From: Zetaproteobacteria bacterium CG_4_9_14_3_um_filter_49_83
GTDB taxonomy: Bacteria; Pseudomonadota; Zetaproteobacteria; Mariprofundales; Mariprofundaceae
DNA: 48,787 bases
NCBI GenBank assembly: GCA_002791545.1
Contig: PFXG01000089.1
Span: forward strand, 1-48,787
Reading direction: 5' to 3'
The position numbers and the translations under genes are program-made. Below are positions 34,376 to 42,522 of the stretch, piece after piece (the first letter of the stretch is position 1; each line of letters opens with the position of its first letter). The notes beneath the pieces are model-generated. The model was not told the origin of the DNA. It searched no databases and saw only the letters and a program-made list of their open reading frames with translations.

Positions 34376-35470
34376 ATGAAAGGTATGACAAAGTTAAGAA
34401 TGCTCGCTTTGGCGGGAATTATTATTGCAGCGCTGGCCGAACCATTCATTGTCCATGCGACAGAAAGCGAAGAGACAGCATTGTATCCGGTTTCGGTTTA
34501 TTTGCAGGACTCTAAACGAGATCTGGTATATCCATCGGTGGCTGATTCATTCCTCGTTTACAATGAAAAAGGGAAAAATGGCTTCAGCGTTGTACGTGTG
34601 CCGGTAGATCAACCCGATCTGGAAGGAAAACGCATGGATCCAACCGCATTGAATGAGGTTATCCGTTATGGCGTGGCCGTTCAGGATGGCGGCATTGGTT
34701 ATGTCAGCAATCGCTTCGGTTCGATTTCCGGCTGGTACTGGAAGGGGCATGGCGATGCGCACGTGGCAATTGCCAATATGGCGGTGTTTCGCGGCGGTCT
34801 GGTGCCGGCACATCTGAATAGCTCAGGCGATGGCAGTGTATGGTGCTTTGATGCGACTTATGAAAGCGTCAGACATAATGAAATCTTAAATGAATTCGCC
34901 AAACCAACGCACTTTGAAACGCTGGGTCAGTCATGGCGGATGTACGATTCCAATTTCAACCGCTATAAAAATTCTTATGTTGAAAATAAATCCGGTCGGA
35001 AAAACAGATTTGATGCTCCGGCGCTGTTTGTCTTCAATCGCAGCAATAGCGAATTAACGATGTTACCGAATGCTTTCGGTGGTGCGATTTCTCCGGATGG
35101 CAAACGCGTCGTTTTTGTGCGTGACGTGGGCGGCAATTATGATCTGTGGATGCAGAACATGGATGGTACTGATCTGGTGCAGTTGACGAATACCGATTTC
35201 GGCGAATATGAGCCGGCCTTCAGTCCGGACGGACAACATATCGCCTTTATTTCAAACCGGGATTCGGGCGGTGATGTGCGTCGCACTTCAGTGTATGTGA
35301 TGAATGTTAACAATGGCGAAGTCAAACGCATTACCAACACCCGTTCAGCCAGCGATGGTGGCCCGACATGGAAAAATGCGCATACCATCGTGTTTCATTC
35401 CAATCGTGATGTTAAGAAGCCGCAGAAGAGTACCAGCAGCGACTGGAATTTGTGGCAAGTCGAAATTTAA
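34376..35470 (+). CDS. Exported TolB-like beta-propeller protein, first of a pair
   Basis: A 364-residue protein. The start at 34376 has AGGAGG at 34364-34369; an upstream ATG at 34301 would add 25 residues. A signal-type N-terminus (about 6-30, LRMLALAGIIIAALAEPFIV) precedes beta-propeller repeats of the PD40/TolB type (GGAISPDGKRVVFVRD, then AFSPDGQHIAFISN). Such repeats form surface-exposed propellers that bind partners rather than act as enzymes. No Pal-type partner is adjacent. The neighbouring gene encodes a second propeller. Confidence 0.75.
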   Translation: MKGMTKLRMLALAGIIIAALAEPFIVHATESEETALYPVSVYLQDSKRDLVYPSVADSFLVYNEKGKNGFSVVRVPVDQPDLEGKRMDPTALNEVIRYGVAVQDGGIGYVSNRFGSISGWYWKGHGDAHVAIANMAVFRGGLVPAHLNSSGDGSVWCFDATYESVRHNEILNEFAKPTHFETLGQSWRMYDSNFNRYKNSYVENKSGRKNRFDAPALFVFNRSNSELTMLPNAFGGAISPDGKRVVFVRDVGGNYDLWMQNMDGTDLVQLTNTDFGEYEPAFSPDGQHIAFISNRDSGGDVRRTSVYVMNVNNGEVKRITNTRSASDGGPTWKNAHTIVFHSNRDVKKPQKSTSSDWNLWQVEI

Positions 35471-35489
35471 TAAAGTGAGAGTTTATTCT

Positions 35490-36542
35490 ATGAATATGAA
35501 GTATATATCGATTTTTGCAGTACTTGCGGGTGCTTTTTGTATTGCCCTGCCAGCGCAAGCTGAGCTGTTTGACTGGGTCAAGGCACCGGAAGGCTTTTCG
35601 AAACAGCATAAGGAAGTACTGACGGATTCCGCACAACTGGTGACGCTGGAGCCGGATTCTTCAGAGATGTATCCAAAAGTTTCCAAAGATGGTGTGGATT
35701 TGCTGGTGATGGTCGAGCAAAAAAGATCGGCATGGTTGTCTCGCCGGGCAACAGAAAATGGTGATCCGCTGAATGTGGTCACTGAAGATGCCGAGGCGCT
35801 CACCTCGTTCCACTGGTTCGACAAAGACGTGGCATTTTTATCCAATCGCGCTGGCTCGCTGGGGCTATGGAATAAACCTGCGAATGGAGAAGGTTTGATG
35901 CATCGCAGCCACGAGCTCAGTGGCCCGCTGATGGATGTGACGTTGCTTAGCGATGGAACCGCTATCGGAGTACGGCTTGTCGCTGAAGCGGTAGTTTCAA
36001 AAGCTGTGGCTCGTCAGCAGCATGTGGATGAATTTGAAAATTGGCACGTACCGGGCTACAACACTTATCTGGTGCGCATTCATGCAGATGGCAGCGAGGA
36101 ACGCCTCAGTAGCGGCATCAATCCGGCGGTCTCTCCGGATGAAAAGCAGATTGTCTTCTCCATGCCGGTGGGGCGGAGCCTGCATTTATTCCTGATGAAT
36201 GTAGATGGTTCCGGTCTGGCACAATTGACCGATGCGCGCAGCGTGGATGTGCAGCCTGCATGGAGTACAGATGGTCAGTCTATCGTGTTTGCATCAAACC
36301 GGGCTGAAGCCGATTTGCGCAGCGGCAATAAGAGTCAGTGGGATATCTGGAAAATTTCCAGTCAGGGTATGGGTTTAGCGCAGGTGACATTCGATGAAGC
36401 TCGCGATGGAGCACCGTCGATGGATAGCAAAGGCTTCGTATACTTTCACTCTGACCGCAGCATCAGCAAAGAACAAAAGGCTGAAAGACAGATCAAATCT
36501 TCCGTTGGTAAGTTCCATATCTGGAAAATTCACGCCGAATAA
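35490..36542 (+). CDS. Exported TolB-like beta-propeller protein, second of a pair
   Basis: A 350-residue protein starting at ATG 35490, 19 bp after the first propeller gene. A clear signal peptide (about 1-20, ending ALPAQAE) is followed by PD40-type repeats such as PAVSPDEKQIVFSMPVGR and PAWSTDGQSIVFASNR. It resembles the upstream protein in plan (signal, N-terminal part, then three or four propeller blades), so the two are probably paralogues. The open frame upstream of this ATG lies in the end of the first gene and is ignored. Function unknown. The gene converges on the sensor kinase gene, with an 18-bp gap. Confidence 0.75.
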   Translation: MNMKYISIFAVLAGAFCIALPAQAELFDWVKAPEGFSKQHKEVLTDSAQLVTLEPDSSEMYPKVSKDGVDLLVMVEQKRSAWLSRRATENGDPLNVVTEDAEALTSFHWFDKDVAFLSNRAGSLGLWNKPANGEGLMHRSHELSGPLMDVTLLSDGTAIGVRLVAEAVVSKAVARQQHVDEFENWHVPGYNTYLVRIHADGSEERLSSGINPAVSPDEKQIVFSMPVGRSLHLFLMNVDGSGLAQLTDARSVDVQPAWSTDGQSIVFASNRAEADLRSGNKSQWDIWKISSQGMGLAQVTFDEARDGAPSMDSKGFVYFHSDRSISKEQKAERQIKSSVGKFHIWKIHAE

Positions 36543-36560
36543 GCATGAACTAAAAAAGCC

Positions 36561-38042
36561 TCATACATTCTTCAGCATATGATACAGACGCTGAGAATGT
36601 TCGGGGTTTTGAGAGCTCAGGGGCAGGGTGACACTAAATGTTGCGCCCTGCCCCGGAATGCTTTTCACCCGGATAGTTCCGGCATGACCTTCAACTATGC
36701 GTTTGCAAATGGCTAGGCCCAGGCCCGCACCTTCACCATCAATGCGAACTCTGGAATCATCAGCCCGGTAAAATCGATCAAACAATAGCGCCTGATGCGC
36801 TTCATCGATGCCTGGCCCATCATCACGGACATCAATATGCACAACATCGCCGTCACATCTGGCCGACAGATAAATCGTGGAATGCTCTGGCGCGTGCTTA
36901 TAGGCATTGTTCAGAAGGTTGAAGAAAACGCGCTCGATGTGGCCGTAGTCACCCATAATTTCAATGTCATCGGTAATATCCATCTCCAGCATCAGATGGT
37001 GGTTGGCAAATAACATCAGATGATTTTGACCGACTTCCTGAAGTAACAGGGACAAATCAATGGGCTCCTGAACAAATTCCAATGTGCCAGCATCAGCACG
37101 GGCGAGCGTAAGCAGGTCGTTAACGATTCGCTCCATGCGTTCAATGTTGGACAGGCTTTGACTCAGGATGGATTTGTATTCATCAGCATTTCTCGGATGA
37201 CGGAGAGCAACCTCCATATCACCTTTAAGTATTGTCAGAGGAATCCTTAATTCATGCGAGGCATCAGCAGTAAATCGCTTCTGGGCGATAAAGCTGGCTT
37301 CAAGGGCACTGAACATGCGATTCAGGTTGTGTACCAATTCACGAATTTCGGTTTCATCAGTTCTTGATTTCAGTCTGCGTGACAGGTCACCGGAAGCTAC
37401 GACGCGTGTAACTTCGTTGATTTCATTAATCGGGCGAAGTGCGCGTTTGGCCATGACATAACCGGCCCAGGCACTGATAATAATGGAAATCAGCCCAAGA
37501 ATGCCGCCAAGCAGATACAGGGACTGGAAAAAAGTCTGAATTTCGTGGGTGCTTTGAGAAATCAGAAGCACGGCGACCAGTCGATCATTCTGATGAATAG
37601 GTTTCGAGAAAACACGCAAGTTGCCGGAATTGAGTAGTGAGCGGGTTGAAATAAAAGTTTCTTCCTGCCCACGGAAAGCCTGACTCAACGCAAAACTGAC
37701 CTGGTTGCCGCCTTTACCGATCAGATTTTCACCGGACGTAAAAAGAACCATGCCATTGGCGGCAATCAGTTGCACACTGCCGGGAAAATTGCGCGTGAAT
37801 TTGTGTAAATGCAGGGGCCAGAAGCGACTGTGTGAAGCTTCGAGCTGGTCGGATAGAATGTTGCCGTTCTGGCTGAGGTAATCATCAAGGTTGTTGTAAA
37901 CCTGCTGCGACAGGAAAAAATAAATCAGCAGTGCCGCAATGGTTAAAATGCTCAGTTCAACAGTGATATACAGCAGCGCAAGCTTGCCACGAAAGGTGTG
38001 CAGCAAGCGGCGACCAAGAGTTTTTAAGGAGTTCTTCGGCAA
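36561..38042 (-). CDS. Sensor histidine kinase (HAMP, HisKA, HATPase)
   Basis: A 493-residue inner-membrane kinase. Two membrane helices (about 20-45 and 173-197) enclose a periplasmic sensor of about 125 residues. A HAMP linker follows, then the phosphoacceptor H263 in ADASHELRIPLT, an N box FFNLLNNAYKHAP, and ATP-binding DVRDDGPGI and GAGLGLAICKRI. The signal is unknown; the general plan is like heavy-metal and envelope sensors of the CusS/QseC class. It is downstream of its response regulator on the same strand, 58 bp away. Confidence 0.93.
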   Translation of the reverse strand: MPKNSLKTLGRRLLHTFRGKLALLYITVELSILTIAALLIYFFLSQQVYNNLDDYLSQNGNILSDQLEASHSRFWPLHLHKFTRNFPGSVQLIAANGMVLFTSGENLIGKGGNQVSFALSQAFRGQEETFISTRSLLNSGNLRVFSKPIHQNDRLVAVLLISQSTHEIQTFFQSLYLLGGILGLISIIISAWAGYVMAKRALRPINEINEVTRVVASGDLSRRLKSRTDETEIRELVHNLNRMFSALEASFIAQKRFTADASHELRIPLTILKGDMEVALRHPRNADEYKSILSQSLSNIERMERIVNDLLTLARADAGTLEFVQEPIDLSLLLQEVGQNHLMLFANHHLMLEMDITDDIEIMGDYGHIERVFFNLLNNAYKHAPEHSTIYLSARCDGDVVHIDVRDDGPGIDEAHQALLFDRFYRADDSRVRIDGEGAGLGLAICKRIVEGHAGTIRVKSIPGQGATFSVTLPLSSQNPEHSQRLYHMLKNV

Positions 38043-38100
38043 AACGTGATCCGTTATCCCTGCCTCAGAATGACGGATTCACCAACAGGCTTGCCGGTGA

Positions 38101-38784
38101 TCAATTGCCAACGTCTTCTTCGGTGAGCATGTAACCCTGTCCGCGTATGGTGTGCATAAGCTGAAGAGCGTGACCTTTATCAATTTTAGAGCGTAAATGG
38201 CTGACATATACATCGATGACATTGCTTTCGGGGTCGAAATTCATATCCCAGACATGTTCGCCAATAAGCGTGCGGGATAATACTTTGTTCGGGTTGCGTA
38301 GCAGATATTCCAGCAGGGCATATTCTTTGGTGGTCAGGCGAATGGTTTTGCCGGCACGTGTGACTTTGCGGCTGATCGGGTCAAGTTCAAGATTAGCCAT
38401 GGTGAGCGTGGGGGTTTTGCTTTCCGAACGACGGCGCAACAATGCACGCACACGGGCCAGTAATTCTTCAAATGCAAAGGGCTTGATCAGATAATCATCA
38501 GCACCGGCATCCAATCCACGCACACGATCTTCCACACTGTCGCGGGCTGTCAGCATAAGAACCGGCGTGATGACACCACGGTCACGGATTTCACGACAAA
38601 CAGAAATGCCATTTTTCTTGGGTAGCATCACATCCAGAATGATTAAATCGTAATCGTTGACTTCAGCCAGAAAACCACCGTCTTCGCCATCAAATGATAC
38701 ATCGATAGCGTGGCCTTCTTCTTTTAGCCCCTTTTGAATAAAATGAGCGACTCGCTCTTCGTCTTCTACAACCAGAATCTTCAT
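38101..38784 (-). CDS. OmpR/PhoB-family response regulator
   Basis: A 227-residue regulator with receiver and winged-helix DNA-binding domains. D51 in IILDVMLPKKNG is the phosphoacceptor, and the receiver ends with DDYLIKPFAFEELL. The output domain carries a typical DVYVSHLRSKID recognition region. The start at 38784 (MKILVVEDEE) is chosen because a longer frame from 38901 gives residues unlike any receiver. It is divergent from the NUDIX gene at 38888, and the kinase gene follows it. Confidence 0.93.
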   Translation of the reverse strand: MKILVVEDEERVAHFIQKGLKEEGHAIDVSFDGEDGGFLAEVNDYDLIILDVMLPKKNGISVCREIRDRGVITPVLMLTARDSVEDRVRGLDAGADDYLIKPFAFEELLARVRALLRRRSESKTPTLTMANLELDPISRKVTRAGKTIRLTTKEYALLEYLLRNPNKVLSRTLIGEHVWDMNFDPESNVIDVYVSHLRSKIDKGHALQLMHTIRGQGYMLTEEDVGN

Positions 38785-38887
38785 GCCGACAGTGTAGCAG
38801 AAAAAAAATGGGTTCGTGAAGCAGTAGTTTACGGCGGTATTGATAAATCGCGTGCTCAACCAGTTTGCTATGGTTAACCTTTGTAGC

Positions 38888-39472
38888 ATGAAATATCGCA
38901 TGCTGGAAAAAACTCAGAAGCACAAAGGCTTCTTTCGTATTGATGCTTATCGCTTAGAGCATCAGACCTTTGAGGGCGGTACGCTTGAAATCGTGCGTGA
39001 ACATCTTGAGCGCGGCAATGCAGTCGCGATTTTACTCTACGATGAACAACATGATGAGGTACTGCTCATCGAGCAATTCCGCATTGGCCCTGCAGTCGCC
39101 GGGGATAAAGCCTGGCTGATTGAAGTGGTGGCGGGCATGGTTGATGCAGGTGAAGATATCGAGCAGGCCGCCAGACGCGAAGCTGTTGAAGAATCCGGCT
39201 ATTTGCCTGAACGATTGCAATCGCTCGGCGGCTATTATTCTACGCCGGGTGGTTCGTCGGAGTGGATTGATCTGTTTTTGGGCTATGTTGACCGGGATCA
39301 ACCAGTGGCTAAAGGTGGTGGCGAAGCATCCGAACATGAGGATATTCGACCGTTCTGGCTGAGCCGTCAGGAAGCCATGCAATGGTTGGAGCAGGGTAAA
39401 ATAAATTCCGGTGGTCCGATGCTGTGCCTGTTGCGGGCCTTCGGCTGTCAGGGTTTGGTTCAGCGGGGTTGA
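38888..39472 (+). CDS. NUDIX hydrolase, ADP-ribose pyrophosphatase type
   Basis: A 194-residue enzyme with a complete Nudix box: G83, E89, R97-E98, E101-E102 and G104 fit GX5EX7REUXEEXGU, with E98, E101 and E102 binding metal. GGYYSTPGGSSEWIDLFLG after the box is typical of ADP-ribose pyrophosphatases such as NudF. It probably hydrolyses ADP-ribose to AMP and ribose phosphate. ATGs at 38888 and 38900 are possible starts; the first is used here. Confidence 0.88.
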   Translation: MKYRMLEKTQKHKGFFRIDAYRLEHQTFEGGTLEIVREHLERGNAVAILLYDEQHDEVLLIEQFRIGPAVAGDKAWLIEVVAGMVDAGEDIEQAARREAVEESGYLPERLQSLGGYYSTPGGSSEWIDLFLGYVDRDQPVAKGGGEASEHEDIRPFWLSRQEAMQWLEQGKINSGGPMLCLLRAFGCQGLVQRG

Positions 39473-39473
39473 A

Positions 39474-40097
39474 GTGGCTGATAAATTTTTTCCGGCTTGC
39501 TGGCTTGTTGTATTTGTCTCAGCCTTGTTATGGTCTGTCTGGCAACCGGTTAGTTATTTCATCTGGCTTCTGGAAGTCGCCCCGGCCCTGATCGGAATGC
39601 TGGTTCTGCTGGCAACATATCGAAACTTTCCGCTGACCCGATTGCTGTATGCGTTAATTCTGCTGCATATGATCATTCTGATGATCGGTGGACATTATAC
39701 CTACGCCGAAATGCCGCTGTTTAATCAGATGAAAGATATGTTCGGCTGGTCCCGGAATTATTATGACCGCGTCGGTCACTTTGCGCAGGGGTTCGTGCCT
39801 GCGATGATTGCAAGAGAAATCCTGATTCGAAAAGCTGTTGTTCGCGGTCATGCGTGGCTCTTTTTTATCGTGCTGTGTATTTGTCTGGCTATCAGTGCCA
39901 GTTATGAGCTGATTGAATGGTGGGTCTCCGTCGCAACGGGCGAAAAGGCGGATGCTTTTCTGGGCACGCAGGGCGATGTCTGGGATACACAGTGGGATAT
40001 GTTTCTGGCTTTATGCGGCGCTGTCGTGTCGCAGCTGTGGCTGGGGAAAAGGCATCAGCGTGCTATTGAATTTCTCAGAACTTCTCCAGGTGTGTAG
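39474..40097 (+). CDS. DUF2238 (YjdF-like) membrane protein
   Basis: A 207-residue protein with five to six predicted membrane helices (about 8-26, 34-48, 54-74, 115-135 and 150-175). GGHYTYAEMPLF, DRVGHFAQGFVPAM and the late GDVWDTQWDMF are motifs of the DUF2238/YjdF family. Its function is not known. GTG 39474 is chosen because it lies one base after the preceding stop with AGCGGGG upstream. A longer frame into the NUDIX gene is ignored. Confidence 0.82.
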   Translation: MADKFFPACWLVVFVSALLWSVWQPVSYFIWLLEVAPALIGMLVLLATYRNFPLTRLLYALILLHMIILMIGGHYTYAEMPLFNQMKDMFGWSRNYYDRVGHFAQGFVPAMIAREILIRKAVVRGHAWLFFIVLCICLAISASYELIEWWVSVATGEKADAFLGTQGDVWDTQWDMFLALCGAVVSQLWLGKRHQRAIEFLRTSPGV

Positions 40098-40106
40098 GTT
40101 GCGCGC

Positions 40107-41048
40107 ATGAAAATATTTTCGAGTTGGCAAGAAGCATCGGAAGATGCATCGGTGCAGCATGGCGCTATGACGGTGGGAAACTTTGACGGTGTGCATATGG
40201 GACATCAGCAAATACTGGCTGAACTCAGAGGCCATGCAGAAGCTGTCAAAGGTCCGGCAATTGCCGTGACTTTTGAACCGCATCCGCGCGCTGTTCTTTT
40301 TCCACAAGAAGCGCCACGGCGATTATGTCATTTGCATGAGCGTCTGGCTTATCTTGAAGAAATGGCTTTGGATGCGGTGCTTTTATTGCCGTTCACAAAG
40401 CATTTAGCGCAATGGACGGCTGAAGAGTTTTCTCGCAAATTATATGAAGCTTTCAGTTTTCGACACTTTCATGTCGGTTATGACTTTGCTTTCGGGCGGG
40501 ATCGAATGGGGCATATCGATGACTTGCGGCGTTATGGTGAAACAGCCGGATTCACTGTCACTGAAGCGGCAGCCTTTGAAATGGCCGACGCTGTAGTTTC
40601 GTCATCGCGAATTCGTTCAGTGGTTGAAGCGGCTGATTTTACATTGGCGGCGCATCTGCTGGGGCGTGATTATGCTATAACCGGCAAGGTTCAGCATGGC
40701 GATGAACGCGGCCGCACCATGAATTTTCCGACAGTGAATATGGATGTGGCAGATTTATCGCATCCGCCTGTCGGTATTTACGCGGTGCAGGTGGAAAGTG
40801 TTGATTCAGGCGAGCAATGGGGCGGTGCGGCCTATCTTGGTTTCAGACCGACGTTTAACGGCCGGACCTTGTTGCTGGAAACGCATGTGTTTGATGTTGA
40901 GCGGAACTTTTATGATCAGGAGTTACGGGTTACATTTGTCGCCCGCTTGCGTGAAGACCGTACGTTTTCCAATCACGCCGAGCTGGCAGGGCAGATTGCT
41001 GAAGATTGTAAGCGAGCTAAAATCATTCTGGCTGAGAAAAACAAGTAA
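40107..41048 (+). CDS. ribF: Bifunctional riboflavin kinase / FAD synthetase
   Basis: A 313-residue enzyme that converts riboflavin to FMN and FMN to FAD. GNFDGVHMGH (24-33) begins the N-terminal adenylyltransferase, and the C-terminal kinase has GRTMNFPTVN, the riboflavin-kinase signature. It starts nine bases after the DUF2238 stop. No FMN riboswitch is apparent upstream. Confidence 0.96.
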   Translation: MKIFSSWQEASEDASVQHGAMTVGNFDGVHMGHQQILAELRGHAEAVKGPAIAVTFEPHPRAVLFPQEAPRRLCHLHERLAYLEEMALDAVLLLPFTKHLAQWTAEEFSRKLYEAFSFRHFHVGYDFAFGRDRMGHIDDLRRYGETAGFTVTEAAAFEMADAVVSSSRIRSVVEAADFTLAAHLLGRDYAITGKVQHGDERGRTMNFPTVNMDVADLSHPPVGIYAVQVESVDSGEQWGGAAYLGFRPTFNGRTLLLETHVFDVERNFYDQELRVTFVARLREDRTFSNHAELAGQIAEDCKRAKIILAEKNK

Positions 41049-41075
41049 CATCAGTAAAAATGAAGGAAGTTGAAT

Positions 41076-41546
41076 ATGGAAACAATTAAAGTATTGATTT
41101 TGATGGGTAGCGCTACGGATAAACCGATCATTGAAAAAGCTGAAGATGTATTGGAATTGTTTGGCGTTCCCTTTAAAACCCTGGTCCGTTCTGCACACCG
41201 AACACCGGAAGCGACAGTTCAGGCAGTGAATGATGCCGAGGCTGCCGGCTGTCAGGTGTTTATTTGTGCGGCCGGTATGGCAGCACATCTGGCGGGCGTG
41301 GTTTGTTCTAAAACGGTAAAACCGGTGATTGGTTTGCCCGTCGCGTCAGGTCCGATGAATGGACAGGATGCACTATTCTCCACTGTAATGATGCCTCCCG
41401 GTTTGCCCGTGGCTACGGTTGCAATTAACGGCGGGAAAAATGCTGGCTTGCTGGCGGTGCAAATGCTGGCACAGAATGATTTGCGCCTTTCTGATATGCT
41501 GAGAGCAGACCGGGAAGCGCAGCGTGATGCTATTCTGGCAGGCTGA
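41076..41546 (+). CDS. purE: N5-carboxyaminoimidazole ribonucleotide mutase
   Basis: A 156-residue class I PurE, part of purine synthesis. MGSATDKP replaces the usual GSxSD pattern, and RSAHRTPE supplies the catalytic histidine region. AAHLAG and [11 protein letters not shown] are typical. ATG 41076 is preferred over the TTG at 41070; GAAGGAAG is upstream. No purK is present in the window, so the partner enzyme must be elsewhere. Confidence 0.94.
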   Translation: METIKVLILMGSATDKPIIEKAEDVLELFGVPFKTLVRSAHRTPEATVQAVNDAEAAGCQVFICAAGMAAHLAGVVCSKTVKPVIGLPVASGPMNGQDALFSTVMMPPGLPVATVAINGGKNAGLLAVQMLAQNDLRLSDMLRADREAQRDAILAG

Positions 41547-41590
41547 TGCGATATTGTGATTCGCTACGCCAGGCGTCTGTCCGAGAATAG

Positions 41591-41716
41591 AAGAACCTGC
41601 TGCGGAAAAGCGGATATCGGCTATTTTCTCCGTTCATTCTCGTTAAATGCAAGCTGCATTCGCCTCATATGAACGGAAAAACTGACTCAATCCCCCTTCC
41701 CCTCGCAACGGTTCCT
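41591..41716. repeat. Upstream copy of an imperfect direct repeat flanking the TsaC-like gene
   Basis: A stretch that includes GAAAAGCGGATAT, a segment like CTCGTTAAATGCA, and AAAACTGACTCAATC, followed by GCAACGGTTCC. The downstream copy at 42327-42451 has the same blocks in the same order and orientation. I estimate around 70% identity by eye. The TsaC-like start codon lies inside this copy. This copy also contains inverted arms CCGTTCAT and ATGAACGG around a smaller AATGCA/TGCATT stem. Confidence 0.7.
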
Positions 41717-42304
41717 TTTCTCGGAAAACCTCCCGGACGGCTTCGCTGGCTTCGATATTCAGATAAGCTGAAGCATGGCCGGTTGCTGGCCAGTGCAACA
41801 TCCACGATACCTGGCATTGCCTGCAATCCGTTCCATGCTAAAGCGGTAAAGAAGCTTCAGCGCTTCAAGCAACGACGCGGACCATTCGTGCTGATTGCCC
41901 GGGATACGGCAACGGCCTTGCAGCTGGCCCGCTATATTCCTGCAAGCCTGCGAGCTTTATGTAAGTCAAACTGGCCCGGGCCGGTGACATTGGTCTTTCC
42001 TGCCAAACCAGCGGGCGTTACCGGGCTGGACCCTGCGTGCTATCAAAAGGGTTGCTTAGCCGTTCGCGTTGAAAGCTTTGAGCTGACAACGATACTGGTC
42101 AGGCAATGCGGCGGTCTCTTCCTTTCAAGCAGTTTGAATAGAAAAGGAAAACCGACATTCGAGCCTTCTGCCCGTCAGCGTTTTCGTCAGCATCGATGGA
42201 TTTCAGGTGCAGTTCGCTATACTCAAAGAAGTGAGATGGGCAGTGCTAAAGCATCGACACTGCTGCGCTGGACAAGACACGGCGCTGTACAGCTAAGAGG
42301 CTGA
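41669..42304 (+). CDS. Divergent Sua5/YciO/YrdC (TsaC) family protein
   Basis: A 211-residue homologue of the enzyme that makes threonylcarbamoyl-AMP for t6A tRNA modification. Family blocks remain: LQRFKQR (63-69) for the KxR motif, NWPGPVTLVFPA (101-112), LAVRV (130-134) and SSSLN (153-157) for the usual STSAN. The N-terminal PTE(T/A)xxG block, used to bind threonine and ATP, has become ATSTIPG, and the protein has an unusually basic C-terminal half. It could be a paralogue with altered substrate or an early-stage pseudogene. Another tsaC is expected elsewhere. The flanking direct repeats and the start codon inside one of them are unusual. Confidence 0.65.
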   Translation: MNGKTDSIPLPLATVPFLGKPPGRLRWLRYSDKLKHGRLLASATSTIPGIACNPFHAKAVKKLQRFKQRRGPFVLIARDTATALQLARYIPASLRALCKSNWPGPVTLVFPAKPAGVTGLDPACYQKGCLAVRVESFELTTILVRQCGGLFLSSSLNRKGKPTFEPSARQRFRQHRWISGAVRYTQRSEMGSAKASTLLRWTRHGAVQLRG

Positions 42305-42522
42305 TGTCTAACTGGGGGGCGTAAACAGAAGAGCCCACTGAAGAAAAGCGGATATTGGTTGTTTTTCCGCTCACACTCGTTAGATGCAACAAGCATTTAT
42401 CTCAAACAAACAAAAAACTGACTCAATCTCGCTTTCCAGTGCAACGATTCCCCCTCCCTGACAGCCTTCTGCTTGCTATTGATGCATGACGCCTTCTGAG
42501 TTGATAGTTATGATGCCGCCCT
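42305..42522. other. Intergenic region with second repeat copy
   Basis: 218 bp between the TsaC-like gene and resB. It holds the repeat copy at 42327-42451. The remaining 70 bp should contain the resB promoter, but no good hexamer pair is seen. Confidence 0.4.
42327..42451. repeat. Downstream copy of the imperfect direct repeat
   Basis: Matches the copy at 41591-41716 in block order: AAGCGGATAT, CTCGTTAGATGCA, AAAACTGACTCAATC and GCAACGATTCC. The small hairpin is kept as ATGC-AACAA-GCAT, while the larger outer arms are lost. Confidence 0.7.
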
